DNA of 64,000 nucleotides from Medicago truncatula. Taxonomy: Eukaryota; Streptophyta; Magnoliopsida; Fabales; Fabaceae. The number at the start of each line of letters is the position of its first letter. Within the stretch, counting starts at the first letter, position 1. Positions 10,652-22,784 of the stretch are shown piece by piece. The stretch covers positions 44,264,755 through 44,328,754 of the forward strand of contig NC_053048.1 in the NCBI RefSeq assembly GCF_003473485.1, in the 5' to 3' direction. Both the position numbers and the translations under genes were made by a program. Under the pieces are notes generated by a model, which was given only the letters and a program-made list of their open reading frames with translations, did no database searches and was not told the DNA's origin.

Positions 10652-11054
10652 CTGTTGATCCAGACTTCGAGAAAATATCAACACTCCTCACTTTGCAATT
10701 TTCTTCTACCACAACCTTGTGACACTCAGTCTCCATCTGAACCAACTTCCTCTGAGACTCATGTGCTTTCTCAACAAGATTACTACACTGAACATCAAAC
10801 TTCTCAAATAAAACTTGATTTGACACCAAGAAATCATCTAAAATATTTTGAAGTTGAGTATTGTAATCGATGTTGATCACCTCTTTCTTCTCTTCACAAT
10901 TACTACCTGGTTGATCCCCCTCGTAACGACCACATCTCTCATTTAATCTTGAGATTTTATTGTCCAAATATCCTATCTTCAAAGATAGCATATATTTTTC
11001 ATACTTCAACATACCAATCTCTTTTGTGTCATGGAGGTATAACCTGTCTATCAT
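10635..11054 (-). CDS. Hypothetical 139-residue frame inside an LTR retroelement
   Basis: The frame is in the sense direction of the retroelement and starts about 150 bases after its primer-binding site. The middle (residues about 60-115) looks like a short coiled coil (LQNILDDFLVSNQVLFEKFD and following). No gag CCHC knuckle, protease or reverse transcriptase motif is present. Its last codons lie in the A/T-rich foldback region, so the real 3' end is probably lost. It could be an extra ORF carried by the element or a captured host fragment. Confidence 0.35.
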   Translation of the reverse strand: MIDRLYLHDTKEIGMLKYEKYMLSLKIGYLDNKISRLNERCGRYEGDQPGSNCEEKKEVINIDYNTQLQNILDDFLVSNQVLFEKFDVQCSNLVEKAHESQRKLVQMETECHKVVVEENCKVRSVDIFSKSGSTGVNDD

Positions 11055-11206
11055 AGCTGCAACACTTGAAGAAACATTTTAGTAGCACAGTACAATGAGA
11101 AGAAAAAGAAGAGCATAAATCATATATTTTTTTTATATAAACAAAAATATAAATGACAGAAATCCTAAATAAAAACAAAATTACCAAATTGAAATGACTC
11201 AACAGT

Positions 11207-11223
11207 CCCCGGCAGCGGCGCCA
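11207..11223 (-). other. Primer-binding site of a Tat/Athila-like retrotransposon
   Basis: The minus strand reads TGGCGCCGCTGCCGGGG, directly downstream of the LTR end ATCTATCA. This is the familiar tRNA-derived primer-binding motif of plant Tat/Athila-group Ty3/gypsy elements. Confidence 0.75.
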
Positions 11224-11229
11224 AAAACT

Positions 11230-12246
11230 TGATAGATATTCTAGCAAGTGTACTAAATACTATCGAAAGCAAGTGTACTAAATACTATCGAAGTAGTAAA
11301 AATATCGTTCCCACGAGGACTGTGTTAATCTCAATTTAGCAATAAGGTAAATATTTAGGATGTATAAATTTCTTTTAGTTGCCCTGAGCAGTAGTTTTGG
11401 TTTGCATAAAATTAAATAAACAGAATGTAAAGATAGAGTTGGAAAGAATAAGAGAGAGATGAGATCAGGTCTTTCGAATCATCTATGTTCCCCTAATTGG
11501 TATACTGCACCTATTCTTATGAATGATTCTCTAGTTCCATGATAGTTAACAAAATAGTCCTAATCAATCTCTTGAGTTAGAACCCTCTTCTCAAACTACA
11601 GCCCCTAATTCCCCTTAGGTGGTCTAATAATCTTTGAAGGTTTAAGAACGTTAACCTAGTATCACTAATAAAGGATTATCCATTCCTAGACTAACCATGT
11701 TTATTAGAACAATTCAATTAGGTATAAGTCGAAAGTTAGGGTTAGTAGTCATTCGTTCTCACTAAATCATGTTTATATTTGATCAGGATATAAAAAACAT
11801 TAAAAACAATTGAATTGAATAAAAACTAAATTGTCATTCACAATAAATAAAAGAAATTACAATGTTTTGATATTGAGAATTTCTTGAACTGATATGCCTT
11901 TTTTTCTTTGTGCATGTGTTGAAGCCTTGCTTCTTCTCTGCTCTCGGGAACCGTGCCTCCAAAACCTTCCAAAACGTGAACAAGTTCTTCTACCAAAACG
12001 TGATTCCTGTGTTTATATCTTCCAAAAGCGTGATCACCTTTCCTTGTTCCTGTACGTTTTCTCCTATAAGCCCATCAATTAATATGTTGCTTTTTGTCAC
12101 CTCTTCTTTTGCTCTTCTTTGATTATATTAATATAACCAATAATACTGATAATAACTTGACTCTAAATTAAATACTAAACTAATAAAAATAGACTGAAAA
12201 TTTATTTAAAAAGACTTTAAAAATAGTGAATGACCGACTGTCATCA
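11230..12246 (-). mobile_element. 5' LTR of a Tat/Athila-like Ty3/gypsy retrotransposon (1017 bp)
   Basis: On the minus strand the LTR begins TGATGACAGTCGG and ends AATATCTATCA, followed at once by the primer-binding site. A 25-base unit (AGCAAGTGTACTAAATACTA...) is duplicated in tandem at 11243-11292. No matching 3' LTR or pol domain occurs in the window; the internal region is lost or interrupted beyond about 10.6 kb. Small frames inside (11894-12122) are not genes. Confidence 0.75.
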
Positions 12247-12259
12247 CCTTCCATAATGT

Positions 12260-12530
12260 TTGAAAAGGGTTGAAATGTGGTGCTTTTGATCAACAAAACT
12301 TCAAATTTGGACAAGATTTTTGGTGTTTGGAACTTGGGATAATGTAGAGAGAGAATGTTGAAAGTGAAATTGTAAAAATGGGGGGTGAAGTTCCTTTTAT
12401 ACTTCGCAATTTTCCGGATTCTATTTTCCGAAATACATATAGATGTTCCGGATTATATAATCCGAAAGACATGTTGGTAATTTGCATAGGGCGCGTGAGA
12501 AGACCATAGGGTGGGAAAAGTAATAGTCAA
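12260..12530. other. Spacer with imperfect palindromes
   Basis: Contains GGATTATATAATCC, a perfect 14-base palindrome near 12449, and a related TTTTCCGGATT / ATTTTCCGAAA pair. These look like pieces of a repeat, but no ends can be set. Confidence 0.35.
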
Positions 12531-13760
12531 ACAAAAAATCAAGTTTGCAAGAGCTGTGTATTATTTGTTTCCTCAGAGGGGACTGTCTCATCCACTCATA
12601 TCTTTCTGTTAACGATGCAGCTACCGTGTCGTCATAGAAACTAGTATTTTTTTCAGTTCTTTAAGAATGCTAAAGGCATCTTCTGACATGAATGTGCAAG
12701 AGTAACAAGCATTTACTGATATTCCAATGTTCCCAAGTGTTCTAGCATGTCATGAGTCAGCTAATAAATTTGCAAATGGTGTGTGAAGAGCATCTATAGA
12801 ATGGAAGCAAGTGTAGAAACAACCAACTTTATTGTCTCTACATAACCAATTTTGAAAGTACAATCCAATGTCCACAAGGCATTTTTCAAATTCAGTTATA
12901 CCCACCAAGATGGAATCTTTAGCATGATAAAGACCATTTTTCTTAGATGCATACAAGACTTGCACAAATTTCATTACCAAATTATTAGAGAATGAAATTT
13001 TGTTGTTCAACAAGGACTTACATAATGCTAATGACACAATCCACAAGTGTTCCAAACACCTCAAATGACTTGACAGCATTATTTCCAACAGAAGTTGTCA
13101 TCACAGTTTTTCCAATAGTAAAAATATACGAAAAAACTAAGTTGCCGTTTTCATCAAAAGCTGCCTGATATTGTCCAAGCGCTTTTAACCAAGATTTTTC
13201 ACTCATATTTCAAAGTACAACACCCTGATCAAATTGTAGAACTCAAAGCGATTAAAAGTACAATACCCGTCAAATTGTAGAACTGATCAATGATTATTTA
13301 ACAGAAAAATGAATGACAAAGTGATATCTTCATAGGCTTTTGACCCATCCTCAATTGTTATAGCAACATCCATTGGTTTCGGTGGCACTATGGTATCCGA
13401 TGAAATTTGCACGATCTTGTAACATGAGGAACGAACTGCATCTAACTCAAGACCATAGAAGGAGTCCAAGTTCAATTGACGGGGTGGAGTATGAGAAAAC
13501 ATTCTAAAACTGTGAAGAGGAAACCCTTTGATTTCTCTCCTATTCTCTTTTGTCCGTTCGCAATCTTTCAATAAAATTGTTTATTCTTTTCCATTCAATT
13601 CTTTGGTTCCTAACAAACACTTAAGACTAATATGTGGACATAATATAGAAAACTATGTGAAGCTTAAAATCAAATGCACTTACATCTCCATTCATTTCAT
13701 AAGCAAGTAGAAATCTGCTTCAGGATTTGCAGCCTGACTGAGTGGTATTGAAGCCTTATA
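12531..13760 (-). pseudogene. Decayed unrecognised gene, duplication copy 1
   Basis: Several minus-strand frames read like protein but do not join. Examples are 13287-13571 (LNLDSFYGLELDAVRSSCYK), 13018-13206 (KALGQYQAAFDENGNLVFSY) and 12750-13088 (LRCLEHLWIVSLALCKSLL, ILVGITEFEKCLVDIGLYF). The last frame hits a TGA and then stays open in the same frame (HARTLGNIGISVNACYSCTF, then MSEDAFSIL). The second copy at 19551-20914 has the same TGA, so decay preceded duplication. A GTAAGT near 13022-13027 could be an intron donor. I do not recognise the family. The gene lies downstream of the F-box gene on the same strand. Confidence 0.5.
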
Positions 13761-14589
13761 TATGGTCACTATGAAATGTTTTCTAAAAAGTTAACATATT
13801 CACATGATAAACGATCATATAATACTTCAATCACACTTAACTTAATTTTGAAAAACATGTTATATAGTCCGTTATTTAAAAATGAAAAGTAAACCATCCC
13901 CTCCTAAACCCTCAATCCAAACACACCCTTAGAAAATAAAATCATACTTAACACAAACCTAGCAATTTTTTGAAAAATGTTTTTGAAGTAGATTGATCAT
14001 AATAAAACTGAATGGTGCATGCTTAATTATCGACTATATTTTCTTAGTTTGATTATTATGTAGAACTCAAAACAATTTATGATATATTTGGGAGATTGGA
14101 GAGAAGAAATGAAAGGACTTTGGGGGTAAAGGAGATTAGATGGAAAGAGATAAATCTTATATATTTTTTAAGAGAGTGAATCTTACAGAATTTTTTGCTT
14201 ACCTCATGGCCGAACTTAAGATTACTAAGACCTAATTTTCCTAGAAATCAAGGGGATAATACCAAAATAAAAATAGCTTAATTGCATTTCCGGACACCAA
14301 ATATCTTAATTGTGTTAATTTGACCTCCAACTTTTTTGAGCAATTTTAGCCCCTAAAGATTTGCCCCATAAAATTTAGTTCAATGATTCTATTAAGCTTT
14401 TTTAGATTAAAATCTACAAAGTAAATCAAGCTTTTGAAGACAACACACAGTAATTCAAGCTTTTGAGAACAACACAAAATCATACTGAAATCTAATATGC
14501 AATAATAATATTAATAATCATGTTTTGAAATAAATTCATCCAAGAACAATGTTGAATTTATAAATATGAAAAGAGTATTCCTCACACTA
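13761..14589. other. Spacer, 3' side of the F-box gene
   Basis: The first 225 bases or so are unique to this copy; the duplicate has about 1.27 kb there. From about 13988 the sequence is shared again with 22186 onward. No gene seen. Confidence 0.45.
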
Positions 14590-16628
14590 TTAAACATCTT
14601 CAGGAACCAGATTACGTGAAAATTCTATAGTAAAACTTCTCTTAACTAAAAATATCTCTTCTTTAAGTTTTTCAAATTCCGCCCCGCGCAGCCCATGATA
14701 ACATGAGAAACTAATACTCTCCAGAACCTGACCCTTTTCCATAACAAATTTAGCAAAACTTAACTCATGCCTACCACCTGCAAAATCTTCAAATTTTACC
14801 TCTTTAAGGGTAGATAAAAAACAGTCAGGCACACTTGCAAAATTCACCGGTTCTTCATCAGAATCTATAACCTGATAATTAGAAGAAGAAGAAAAAAAAA
14901 AACTTGTTAATATTACACGACTTGGTTCAATAAGACAATGGAATGGAAAAGCTTACACAAATATCATGTTTGTATCTTGAATTAAATTACAAAAACAGAT
15001 AGATATCTTGTTTTCACTTATATTTTTACTATTAAACCACAAGACCTTATCTTAAATGCAATGCATATCTTGTTTTCAATCAATATTTTTACTATTAACC
15101 ACAAGATCTTATCTTAAATGCATATCTTTTTTACTATTAAATCAAAAGACCTTATCTTAAATGCATTGTGTAAGTAACCAAAAAATAATAATATGCATTT
15201 TGTAAAATTTAAAGAGCATCAATCACGAACCTTTAAATCCTTTAAAACCAGAGTCTCCAGACATGGTGATTTTAAAAGTAAACCTAACAAAACTTCACAG
15301 TTAACAAAGAGTAGCTGCAAATGACGCAACATTCCAAATGCCGGAATATCAGCTAAACAATATTTCATTTGTGCAGGATCTAGGAAAGCATAGGGAGCCT
15401 GTCATGTTAGAACAACGATTATGAAATTATCCAAGAGATAGAGTAAATGAAATGAACCATTAGACAATTTATCACTAGTGAAAGTTCAAAACTTCATAAT
15501 CATATAATATGCTAAAGTATTTTAATCACCAGAGAACAATTATTAAAAAGTCTCCCGAGCCTTGTATATTACTTACTAATTACAAATTTAGTTATTTACT
15601 TTGATACAACAATGTAAATTTCTTCTTATCAACATTAACTTAAAGGTTGAAGCAAGAAAACATACCGGATTAAGATACAGATAAAGCCGTAAACATTCCA
15701 CATTAATAATACTGAAAAGCTTGCGAACAAAAATCCCCATTTGTTGCACGCTCTTGACCTTTGAAGTTATTAGAGAAATATCAGCCTTCGCAACATGTGC
15801 ATCTAGTAAAATGGTCTCTGCTGACACATAACCATCATAACGGAATTTCTGAATATTTGAAGCATGGATCTTAATTTCAGCATGTGACAAATCAGATCGC
15901 GAATAACGATTACCACGGGTCATAGTAACCACTTCAAGTAGAGGCGCTTCTAAAGTGACACACTTTACACCTGACCAAGTGCAAGCATTTGTCACATACT
16001 CTCTAAGAATTGGGAAATTAAGTCGTAACTCTTTTGACTCATTAGAAGAGTAACAAGTAATTGTCATTCCAGTCCTGATTGCAATCAAATGCAAGACTGT
16101 GAGGGATGAAAGACAAACAAAGGATGGAAATCGGACAGTAGAATGACCCAACGCCAGCACCAATTCCTCCAAGGTCTGGCATTTGAAAATGGGATAAACT
16201 GAAATGTTGCATTCTTCAAGCGAACGTAAATGAATCTTTTTTACTTTTCTATTTGAAACAACAGATATCCACTGACTGATAATGTAGGGATCATACTGCT
16301 CTGAAAGATAAAAAGAAAATGAATCGATGCTTGCACTATTAAGATGAAACAACACCCTGCATACAAAGTTCATAAATCTAGTTTTCTTTAACTTATAGAT
16401 TGGTTTATCTCCAAAATATAGTTTTGTGACAAACGTCCACATGTATATCCACCTCCGTGATAAAACACTTGTGCGGACTGCATCTTCAATACGAAGAAAA
16501 GAAAGAATGTGGGCAATGATAAAGACAGGTAGGTTGCTTATGATATCTTGACCAGCACTGGATATTTGCATCCTCTTGGAAGGCTCATTCTCATGTCTAT
16601 CAGATGCAGTAAGAAGACAAGAGTTCAT
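14590..16628 (-). CDS. F-box/FBD/LRR protein, three exons, 470 residues
   Basis: Coding exons are 15666-16628, 15231-15398 and 14590-14871, joined at consensus sites (CCG|GTATG, ACATGACAG|GCT, AAAG|GTTCG, TTATCAG|GTT) with the frame kept throughout. An F-box is visible at residues 28-72 (ISNLPVFIIAHILSFLRIEDAVRTSVLSRRW). Degenerate LRRs follow (CQTLEELVLALG, SLTVLHLIAI, CLETLVLKDLK). The C-terminal FBD part has VPDCFLSTLKEVKFEDFAGG and a VLESISFSCY segment. Members act as substrate receptors in SCF ubiquitin ligases by binding SKP1 through the F-box; the target is unknown. A 5'UTR exon upstream of about 17096, with an intron 16644-17095, is inferred from GTAGT and TTTGTAG sites. The gene seems intact; a truncated paralogue lies at 22785-23800. 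Confidence 0.85.
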
Positions 16629-17096
16629 GCTTGTAGTAAATTCCTACAAATACAACGAAATGACAAATGGTATAAAAAATAATGTTATCATGATTCCCGA
16701 GCTTTAAGGAAAGGAATGTGGATATTAAAAAACATGAATTAATTATAAGATATGAAGTTTCGGAACGATACGATCAGTCTAAAACTCGAGCTACAAACAC
16801 TTGGTTACATTCAATTACTTTCATTCTCTTATATTGTTATCTAAGTTTGTGGTGTCAGACAAGATACCCTCGACAAACAGATTTCATTAATCAAGAAATA
16901 TATACATTCAATCATTTTTTCAAAAAAAAGAAAAAAACATCATCAATCACAACTCTTATAGCTCAAATTAAATAATAGTATTAAACAACATCCAAAGGAT
17001 ACAAATGAATTAGAGTTGGACATGAATTCAATCGAAAAGGAAAACAAACCCATAGATGAACGAACACCTTTGGTTGAAACAACATTTTTCACTACC

Positions 17097-18610
17097 TTGT
17101 TCGTTCCTTTATGGCGATGGGAGATGGATAGAGCTTCGTGATGGGTTTAGTGTGAACGACGCTTTACGACGTAAGTTCTACGCCGGTGGAAGAGAAGGAA
17201 GCTATGGTGCTTGTTTTCGGTGAGAGTTTGAAACCCTAGCTCCAGTTCTAAGCGCACGAACACTAATGCAGATGTATCGGGATATGTACAAGATATTCTG
17301 TCAATATTTTGGATACTTTTAAGATTTACTCTTTTTTGTCAAAAAAAAAAAAAGATTTACTTTTTTATCTTTGAATATTTTTTTGTTGTCGGTAAGAAGT
17401 GAAAGTTAATCCATTCTAAAAAAAAAATGAAATTAATGTCACAATAGACTTTTAATGTTTGAAATTCTAGTCAAAATAATTTTTGACATGAGTTAAAGTA
17501 GTCTTTCAACAACTCATTTATTATAAGGATTGAAATGACAATAAATAATGATTTATAGAGACTGATATGAAAGTAAATAAATATATTGAAGGATAAACAT
17601 GGTAGTATTAACAGAGGATTTTAACATGCGAGAATATTTTGATCAATAGAATCCACAATTAAAGACCATTTTAAAAAAAATGTTGTTTATCAATTTTTTA
17701 TTTATTAATGTTGTTATTAGTGTTCATTTTTTTAATTAGTGAAAAATGATACTTCAACAATAGACCATTCTAAGCGCACGAACACTAATAATTTTTTTCA
17801 CTATTTGCTAATAAAAAAAATGGTCTATTGTTTTCACCTTTATGATTCAATTTTTTTTTTTATTAGTGTTCGTTCCTTTATAGCAACATTTTTCACTATT
17901 TGCTCTATTGTTGAAGTATTAACAATTTTTTTTATCAAAAAAAAAAGTCAGAACAAAATTGAATCATTCATTTTCAGACTCACATTTTCCCTACCAAGAA
18001 TGTACATTTATTTATTCTTTATCTAAAAAAGCGTATCTCTTTGCACCAAGATAAATTATGTATGATGATCAAGACCACTGATAAATATGTATCTATTCCC
18101 ATATTAATTTTAATAAATTAAGGAATAGATACTCATACAAATGAATCGTGGGAATCGGGAATACTAAGCGCGAATATTAATGGTACTTATTAGATAAAAA
18201 TATATTTTTTTTTGTCAAGAAAAACATATCACTATAAGCCTAGAGGTTATGGTGCTTGTTTTTGGCGAGAGTTTGAATACCTAACTCTGATTCTAAGCAC
18301 AAATACCAAGAAGATGTATTATTGATGTTGGATATGTATAAGATATATGTATATCAATACAGATATTTCGTGAATATTTTGAATACTTCTTAGATTTGCT
18401 TTTTTAACTTTGAATATTGTTTAAACTTTAAATTTTATCATTCTTTTTAGAGCATAGAAAAAAATCAAAACAAGATTGAATCATTTATTATCTGACTAAC
18501 TTTTTATACTTGGAATATCCATCTATTCATTCTTTATCTAGGAAGAGGTTATCTCTCTAGTAAGCCTAGAAATTATTTATTATGATCAAAACCACTAATA
18601 TATTTTGTCA
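17097..18610. repeat. Duplicated promoter/5'UTR segment of the F-box gene
   Basis: Sequence around 17199-17380 (ATGGTGCTTGTTTTCGGTGAG, GATGTATCGG) and 17940-18060 (AAAATTGAATCATTCATT, TTCTTTATCTA) recurs in order at 18245-18590. The first copy is interrupted by about 560 bases of other A/T-rich sequence. It is therefore a local tandem duplication of the region upstream of the F-box gene. Confidence 0.6.
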
Positions 18611-18620
18611 AAAAAAAAAA

Positions 18621-19208
18621 GGGATAGGATCAAATGATACCATGGTGTCAAATTAAATTTGACATCAAATCATAACCATTAATTCAACTTTAATCCGACG
18701 TCTCTCATCAATTCATTAAATGCTCACATGCTTATCAAATTATCTAATTTTTAATTTTAGAAACAATTTATTCTTTCTTTTTTTATTAATTATTTACCAT
18801 TTGATTTCTCCCTACAATTTCTTTTTTTTACTAATCTTTGTTCAATCATCTTTGTATTGACTACTCTTTGATTTGTTGGATGGTAGTATTCTTGAGTTCA
18901 TGCTGCTAATATTCTTGTATCGGATGTTCTAGCATTTGTGTTTTGCTTTCGTTTAGTAGCATAAGTTCTTTTTTATTTTTTGGTGCAATGTGCTCTTTAT
19001 AAATCAATTTCCTTTGGTTCTTCTAGGAAAAATAAAAATAAAAAAGGTTAATAGGAATAAAAAAATAAGGATGATAAGCCCTAAAAAAAAGAATGACAGT
19101 GAATAATTTTTGGCAAACAAACTATAATAATACCAATAGAGATTTTTTGGTAAATAATTAATCAAAAAAAGAAAGAATAAATTGTTTCTAAACATTTGAT
19201 CCTATCCC
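18621..19208. mobile_element. MITE (588 bp) with 16-base terminal and 43-base internal inverted repeats
   Basis: The ends are GGGATAGGATCAAATG and its exact reverse complement CATTTGATCCTATCCC. Poly-A flanks on both sides could be a 9-base target duplication. Inside, TTTAGAAACAATTTATTCTT... near 18757-18798 is inverted near 19150-19193. The terminal motif also appears at 29707 (TTTGATCCTATCCC), suggesting a family. No transposase. Confidence 0.7.
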
Positions 19209-19220
19209 AAAAAAAAAAAA

Positions 19221-19222
<2 letters not shown>

Positions 19223-19269
<47 letters not shown>
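19223..19269. repeat. (TA)n microsatellite
   Basis: About 23 consecutive TA units. Confidence 0.95.
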
Positions 19270-19271
<2 letters not shown>

Positions 19272-19550
19272 CCATATTTATTTTAATAAATCAGGGAACA
19301 AATACTTGTACATCGGAACAAACTGCCAGTACAAAATTTACAAGTTTGCGCGACTCGCCTGGACTTGCATCCGAATAAATCTAACTAACCCTTAAGTTAC
19401 TCTAAATTACAAACTGATTAATTTCCATTGATTGAACTTTAGTTAGGTAAGGCACAGAGAGAGTACAGTAATAAGAATACCTGTTTGATATCAATTTGGG
19501 GTTTCCTCACCAATCCATTTGAGGAGATGCAGTGGGTTTGCCAGTAAAAC

Positions 19551-20914
19551 ATGGAATCCAATCATTGGGCACTAAACAAAGCAGCCCTTGCAACTTTGAT
19601 ATGTAATTCAAAAACATTTGTGTGGCAAGGCAACCATGCTGGCAGCAGCACTAAAGAGGTTGATCCAAAGCTTCCCTTTGAGGGCCCAAAATGCAAAAAC
19701 AAAAAATCAAGAGTTTGCAAGAGCTGTGTATTATTTGTTTCCTCAAAGGGGACTGTCTCATCCACTCATATCTTTCTGTTAACGATGCAGCTACCGTGTC
19801 GTCATAGAAACTATTAAGAATACTAAAAGCATCTTCTGACATGAATGTGCAAGAGTAACAAGCATTTACGGATATTCCAATGTTCCCAAGTGTTCTAGCA
19901 TGTCATGAGTCAGCTAATAAATTTGCAAATGGTGTGTGAAGAGCATCTATAGAATGGAAGCAAGTGTAGAAACAACCAACTTTATTGTCTCTACATAACC
20001 AATTTTGAAAGTACAATCCAATGTCCACAAGGCATTTTTCAAATTCAGTTATACCCACCAAGATGGAATCTTTAGCATGATAAAGACCATTTTTCTTAGA
20101 TGCATACAAGACTTGCACAAATTTCATTACCAAATTATTAGAGAATGAAATTTTGTTGTTCAACAAGGACTCACATAATGCTAATGACACAATCCACAAG
20201 TGTTCCAAACACCTCAAATGACTTGACAGCATTATTTCCAACAGAAATTGTCATCACAGTTTTTCCAATAGTAAAAATATAAGAAAAAACTAAGTTGCCG
20301 TTTTCATCAAAAGCTGCCTGATATTGTCCAAGCGCTTTTAACCAAGATTTTCCACTCATATTTCAAAGTACAACACCCTGATCAAATTGTAGAACTCAAA
20401 GCGATTAAAAGTACAATACCCTTCAAATTGTAGAACTGATCAATGATTATTTAACAGAAAAATGAATGACAAAGTGATATCTTCATAGGCTTTTGACCCA
20501 TCCTCAATTGTTATAGCAACATCCATTGGTTTCGGTGGCACTATGGTATCCAATGAAATTTGCACGATCTTGTAACATGAGGAACGAACTGCATCTAACT
20601 CAAGACCATAGAAGGAGTCCAAGTTCAATTGACAGGGTGGAGTCTGAGAAAACATTCTAAAACTGTGAAGAGGAAACCCTTAGATTTCTCTCCTATTCTC
20701 TTATGTCCGTTCCCAATCTTTCAATAAAATTGTTTATTCTTTTCCATTCAATTCTTTGGTTCCTAACAAACACTTAAGACTAATATGTGGACATAATATA
20801 GAAAACTATGTGAAGCTTAAAATCAAATGCACTTACATCTCCATTCATTTCATAAGCAAGTAGAAATCTGCTTGAGGATTTGCGGCCTGACTGAGTGGTA
20901 TTGAAGCCTTATAT
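19551..20914 (-). pseudogene. Decayed unrecognised gene, duplication copy 2
   Basis: Near-identical to 12531-13760 (offset about 7153 bases over the common part), including the in-frame TGA after FANLLADS. This copy reaches about 150 bases further on its 3' side. There the frame continues as MSEDAFSILNSFYDDTVAAS and another segment reads LLQTLDFLFLHFGPSKGSF. Copy 1 has an extra piece of about 17 bases in this part. Several frame breaks remain. The family is not recognised. Confidence 0.5.
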
Positions 20915-22185
20915 AGCCTCCACAAGGTTTCAAAAAAAGAAGGAAAACTGATTTCAGTCATAACAAACACAAGGTTTCAAAAATAATTTTAACACTCTGG
21001 AAAAACAAGAATGCCATCAAGCTTGTTATAAAGGCGCAACATAATTAATCACAAACTCACTATCTAGAATCCGGCTTGAATATGCATATTTGAATAAAAA
21101 AACCTGAATTGAATCCAAAACAACCAAGAAAGAGAACACATGTTCATTAATATGATTACAAGAGCTGCCAAACATTAAATTTTGCCGCCAAAGCCTTCAA
21201 CTTTGTTGTCATGAATTATGAATAGAAAACCAAGCTCTAAACTTGGAAATAAGATCCCTCAACTTATTGCATACTATTTGTAGCGCAATTTTTCAAGTAA
21301 AATAAATGGATACAAATTTGAAAAAAAGAAGATGATTCTGGTTTTTCTTTTCTCGTCTATAGATCTTTGTTACAATAAATCAGCCAAAGTTTATTGGTAT
21401 GTATCACTTGGTCATTTAATTATTCATTCCCTACTTTCACCTTTCATCTTATTTTTTAAGTGAAGTTTCCTTGCATTTCAAATTTAAATAAATGTATTAT
21501 GCTCTCATGTTGAGGACTACATCTTGCTTAAATTTTGTTTAAAACGGTGTCAAGACAACTCAAGCAAGAAGATTCAAAATATAATAATGAATTTCCTTTT
21601 GGGAGAATTATATGAAGAAAAATCATCCTCTAACTTTTAATAATAAAAATAAAAGCAAAACAGATTCAATAGATTCAAACATTGTCAAATATTCAACAAT
21701 AGTCAACGCATAATCATTCAGCAATACAATCAAATGAGAAAATGATCATACAAGTAAATCGTTGCAAAGGAACTTACTTTCAATAATACGTAACCAAGGT
21801 TCTAACATACCGTTGGCCATGAAACCACCTTTTCTGTTATCAATTTTTGTCTCCATTTATGTTGCATGTTCTAAGTGACTTTTTATGATAACATGTCATT
21901 GTCAAGACCTTAAATATCATTAACTTGGCTATTTAATCCATTATTTTAAGCAATAGATAAATAAATAAAGATTAAACAGTTCAACAATTAAACTAATATT
22001 TCAAGGTTTTATCAATGATAAGTCATAAAATAATCATTTGGAACCTGTAACCTGAACTTTTATATATATATAAAAAAAAGACTTAAATCAAAAACAGAAA
22101 ATTTAAGGGACCGCAGTTGAAAAGAAAATTACTTTAGATGAACTATAAAACTGCAAATTGGTATATTTAGAAGACAAAAAATTAG
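20915..22185. other. Segment unique to duplication copy 2 (about 1.27 kb)
   Basis: It replaces about 225 bases of copy 1. It is A/T-rich with no open frame or clear terminal repeats. It could be an insertion here or a deletion in copy 1. Confidence 0.5.
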
Positions 22186-22784
22186 TAGATTGATTATAAT
22201 AAAACTGAATGGTGCCTGTTTAATTATTGACAATATTTCAAGATATAATATGAACACATTCACTAATCCATTTTTCTTAGTTTGATTATTATGTAGAATT
22301 CAAAATAATTTATGATATATTTGGGAGATTAGAGGGGAAGAAATGAAAGGACTTTGGGCGTAAAGGGGATTAGATGGAAAGAGAGAGATTTTAAGAGAGC
22401 GAATCTTACATAATTTTTTACGTACTTCATGGTCGAACTTCAAATTACTATGACCCAATTTTCCTAGGAATCAAGGGGATAACACAACAATAAAAATAGC
22501 TTAATTGCATTTTCGGACTCCAAATATCGTAATTGTGTTAATTTGACCTTCAACTTTTTTGAGCAATTTTAGCCCCTAAAGATTTCCCCCCTTATAATTT
22601 AGTTCAATGACTCTACTACAACTTCTTTAGATTAAAATCTACAAAGTAATTCAAGCTTTTGAGGACAACACATAATCATACTGAAATTTAATATGCAATA
22701 ATAATATTAATAATCATGTTTTGAAATACATTCATCCAAGAACAATGTTCAATTATAAATATGAAAAGTGTATTCCTCACACTA

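Noticed and set aside
19196..19378. 60-codon frame with alternating Ile-Tyr
   Set aside because: Translation of the (TA)n microsatellite.
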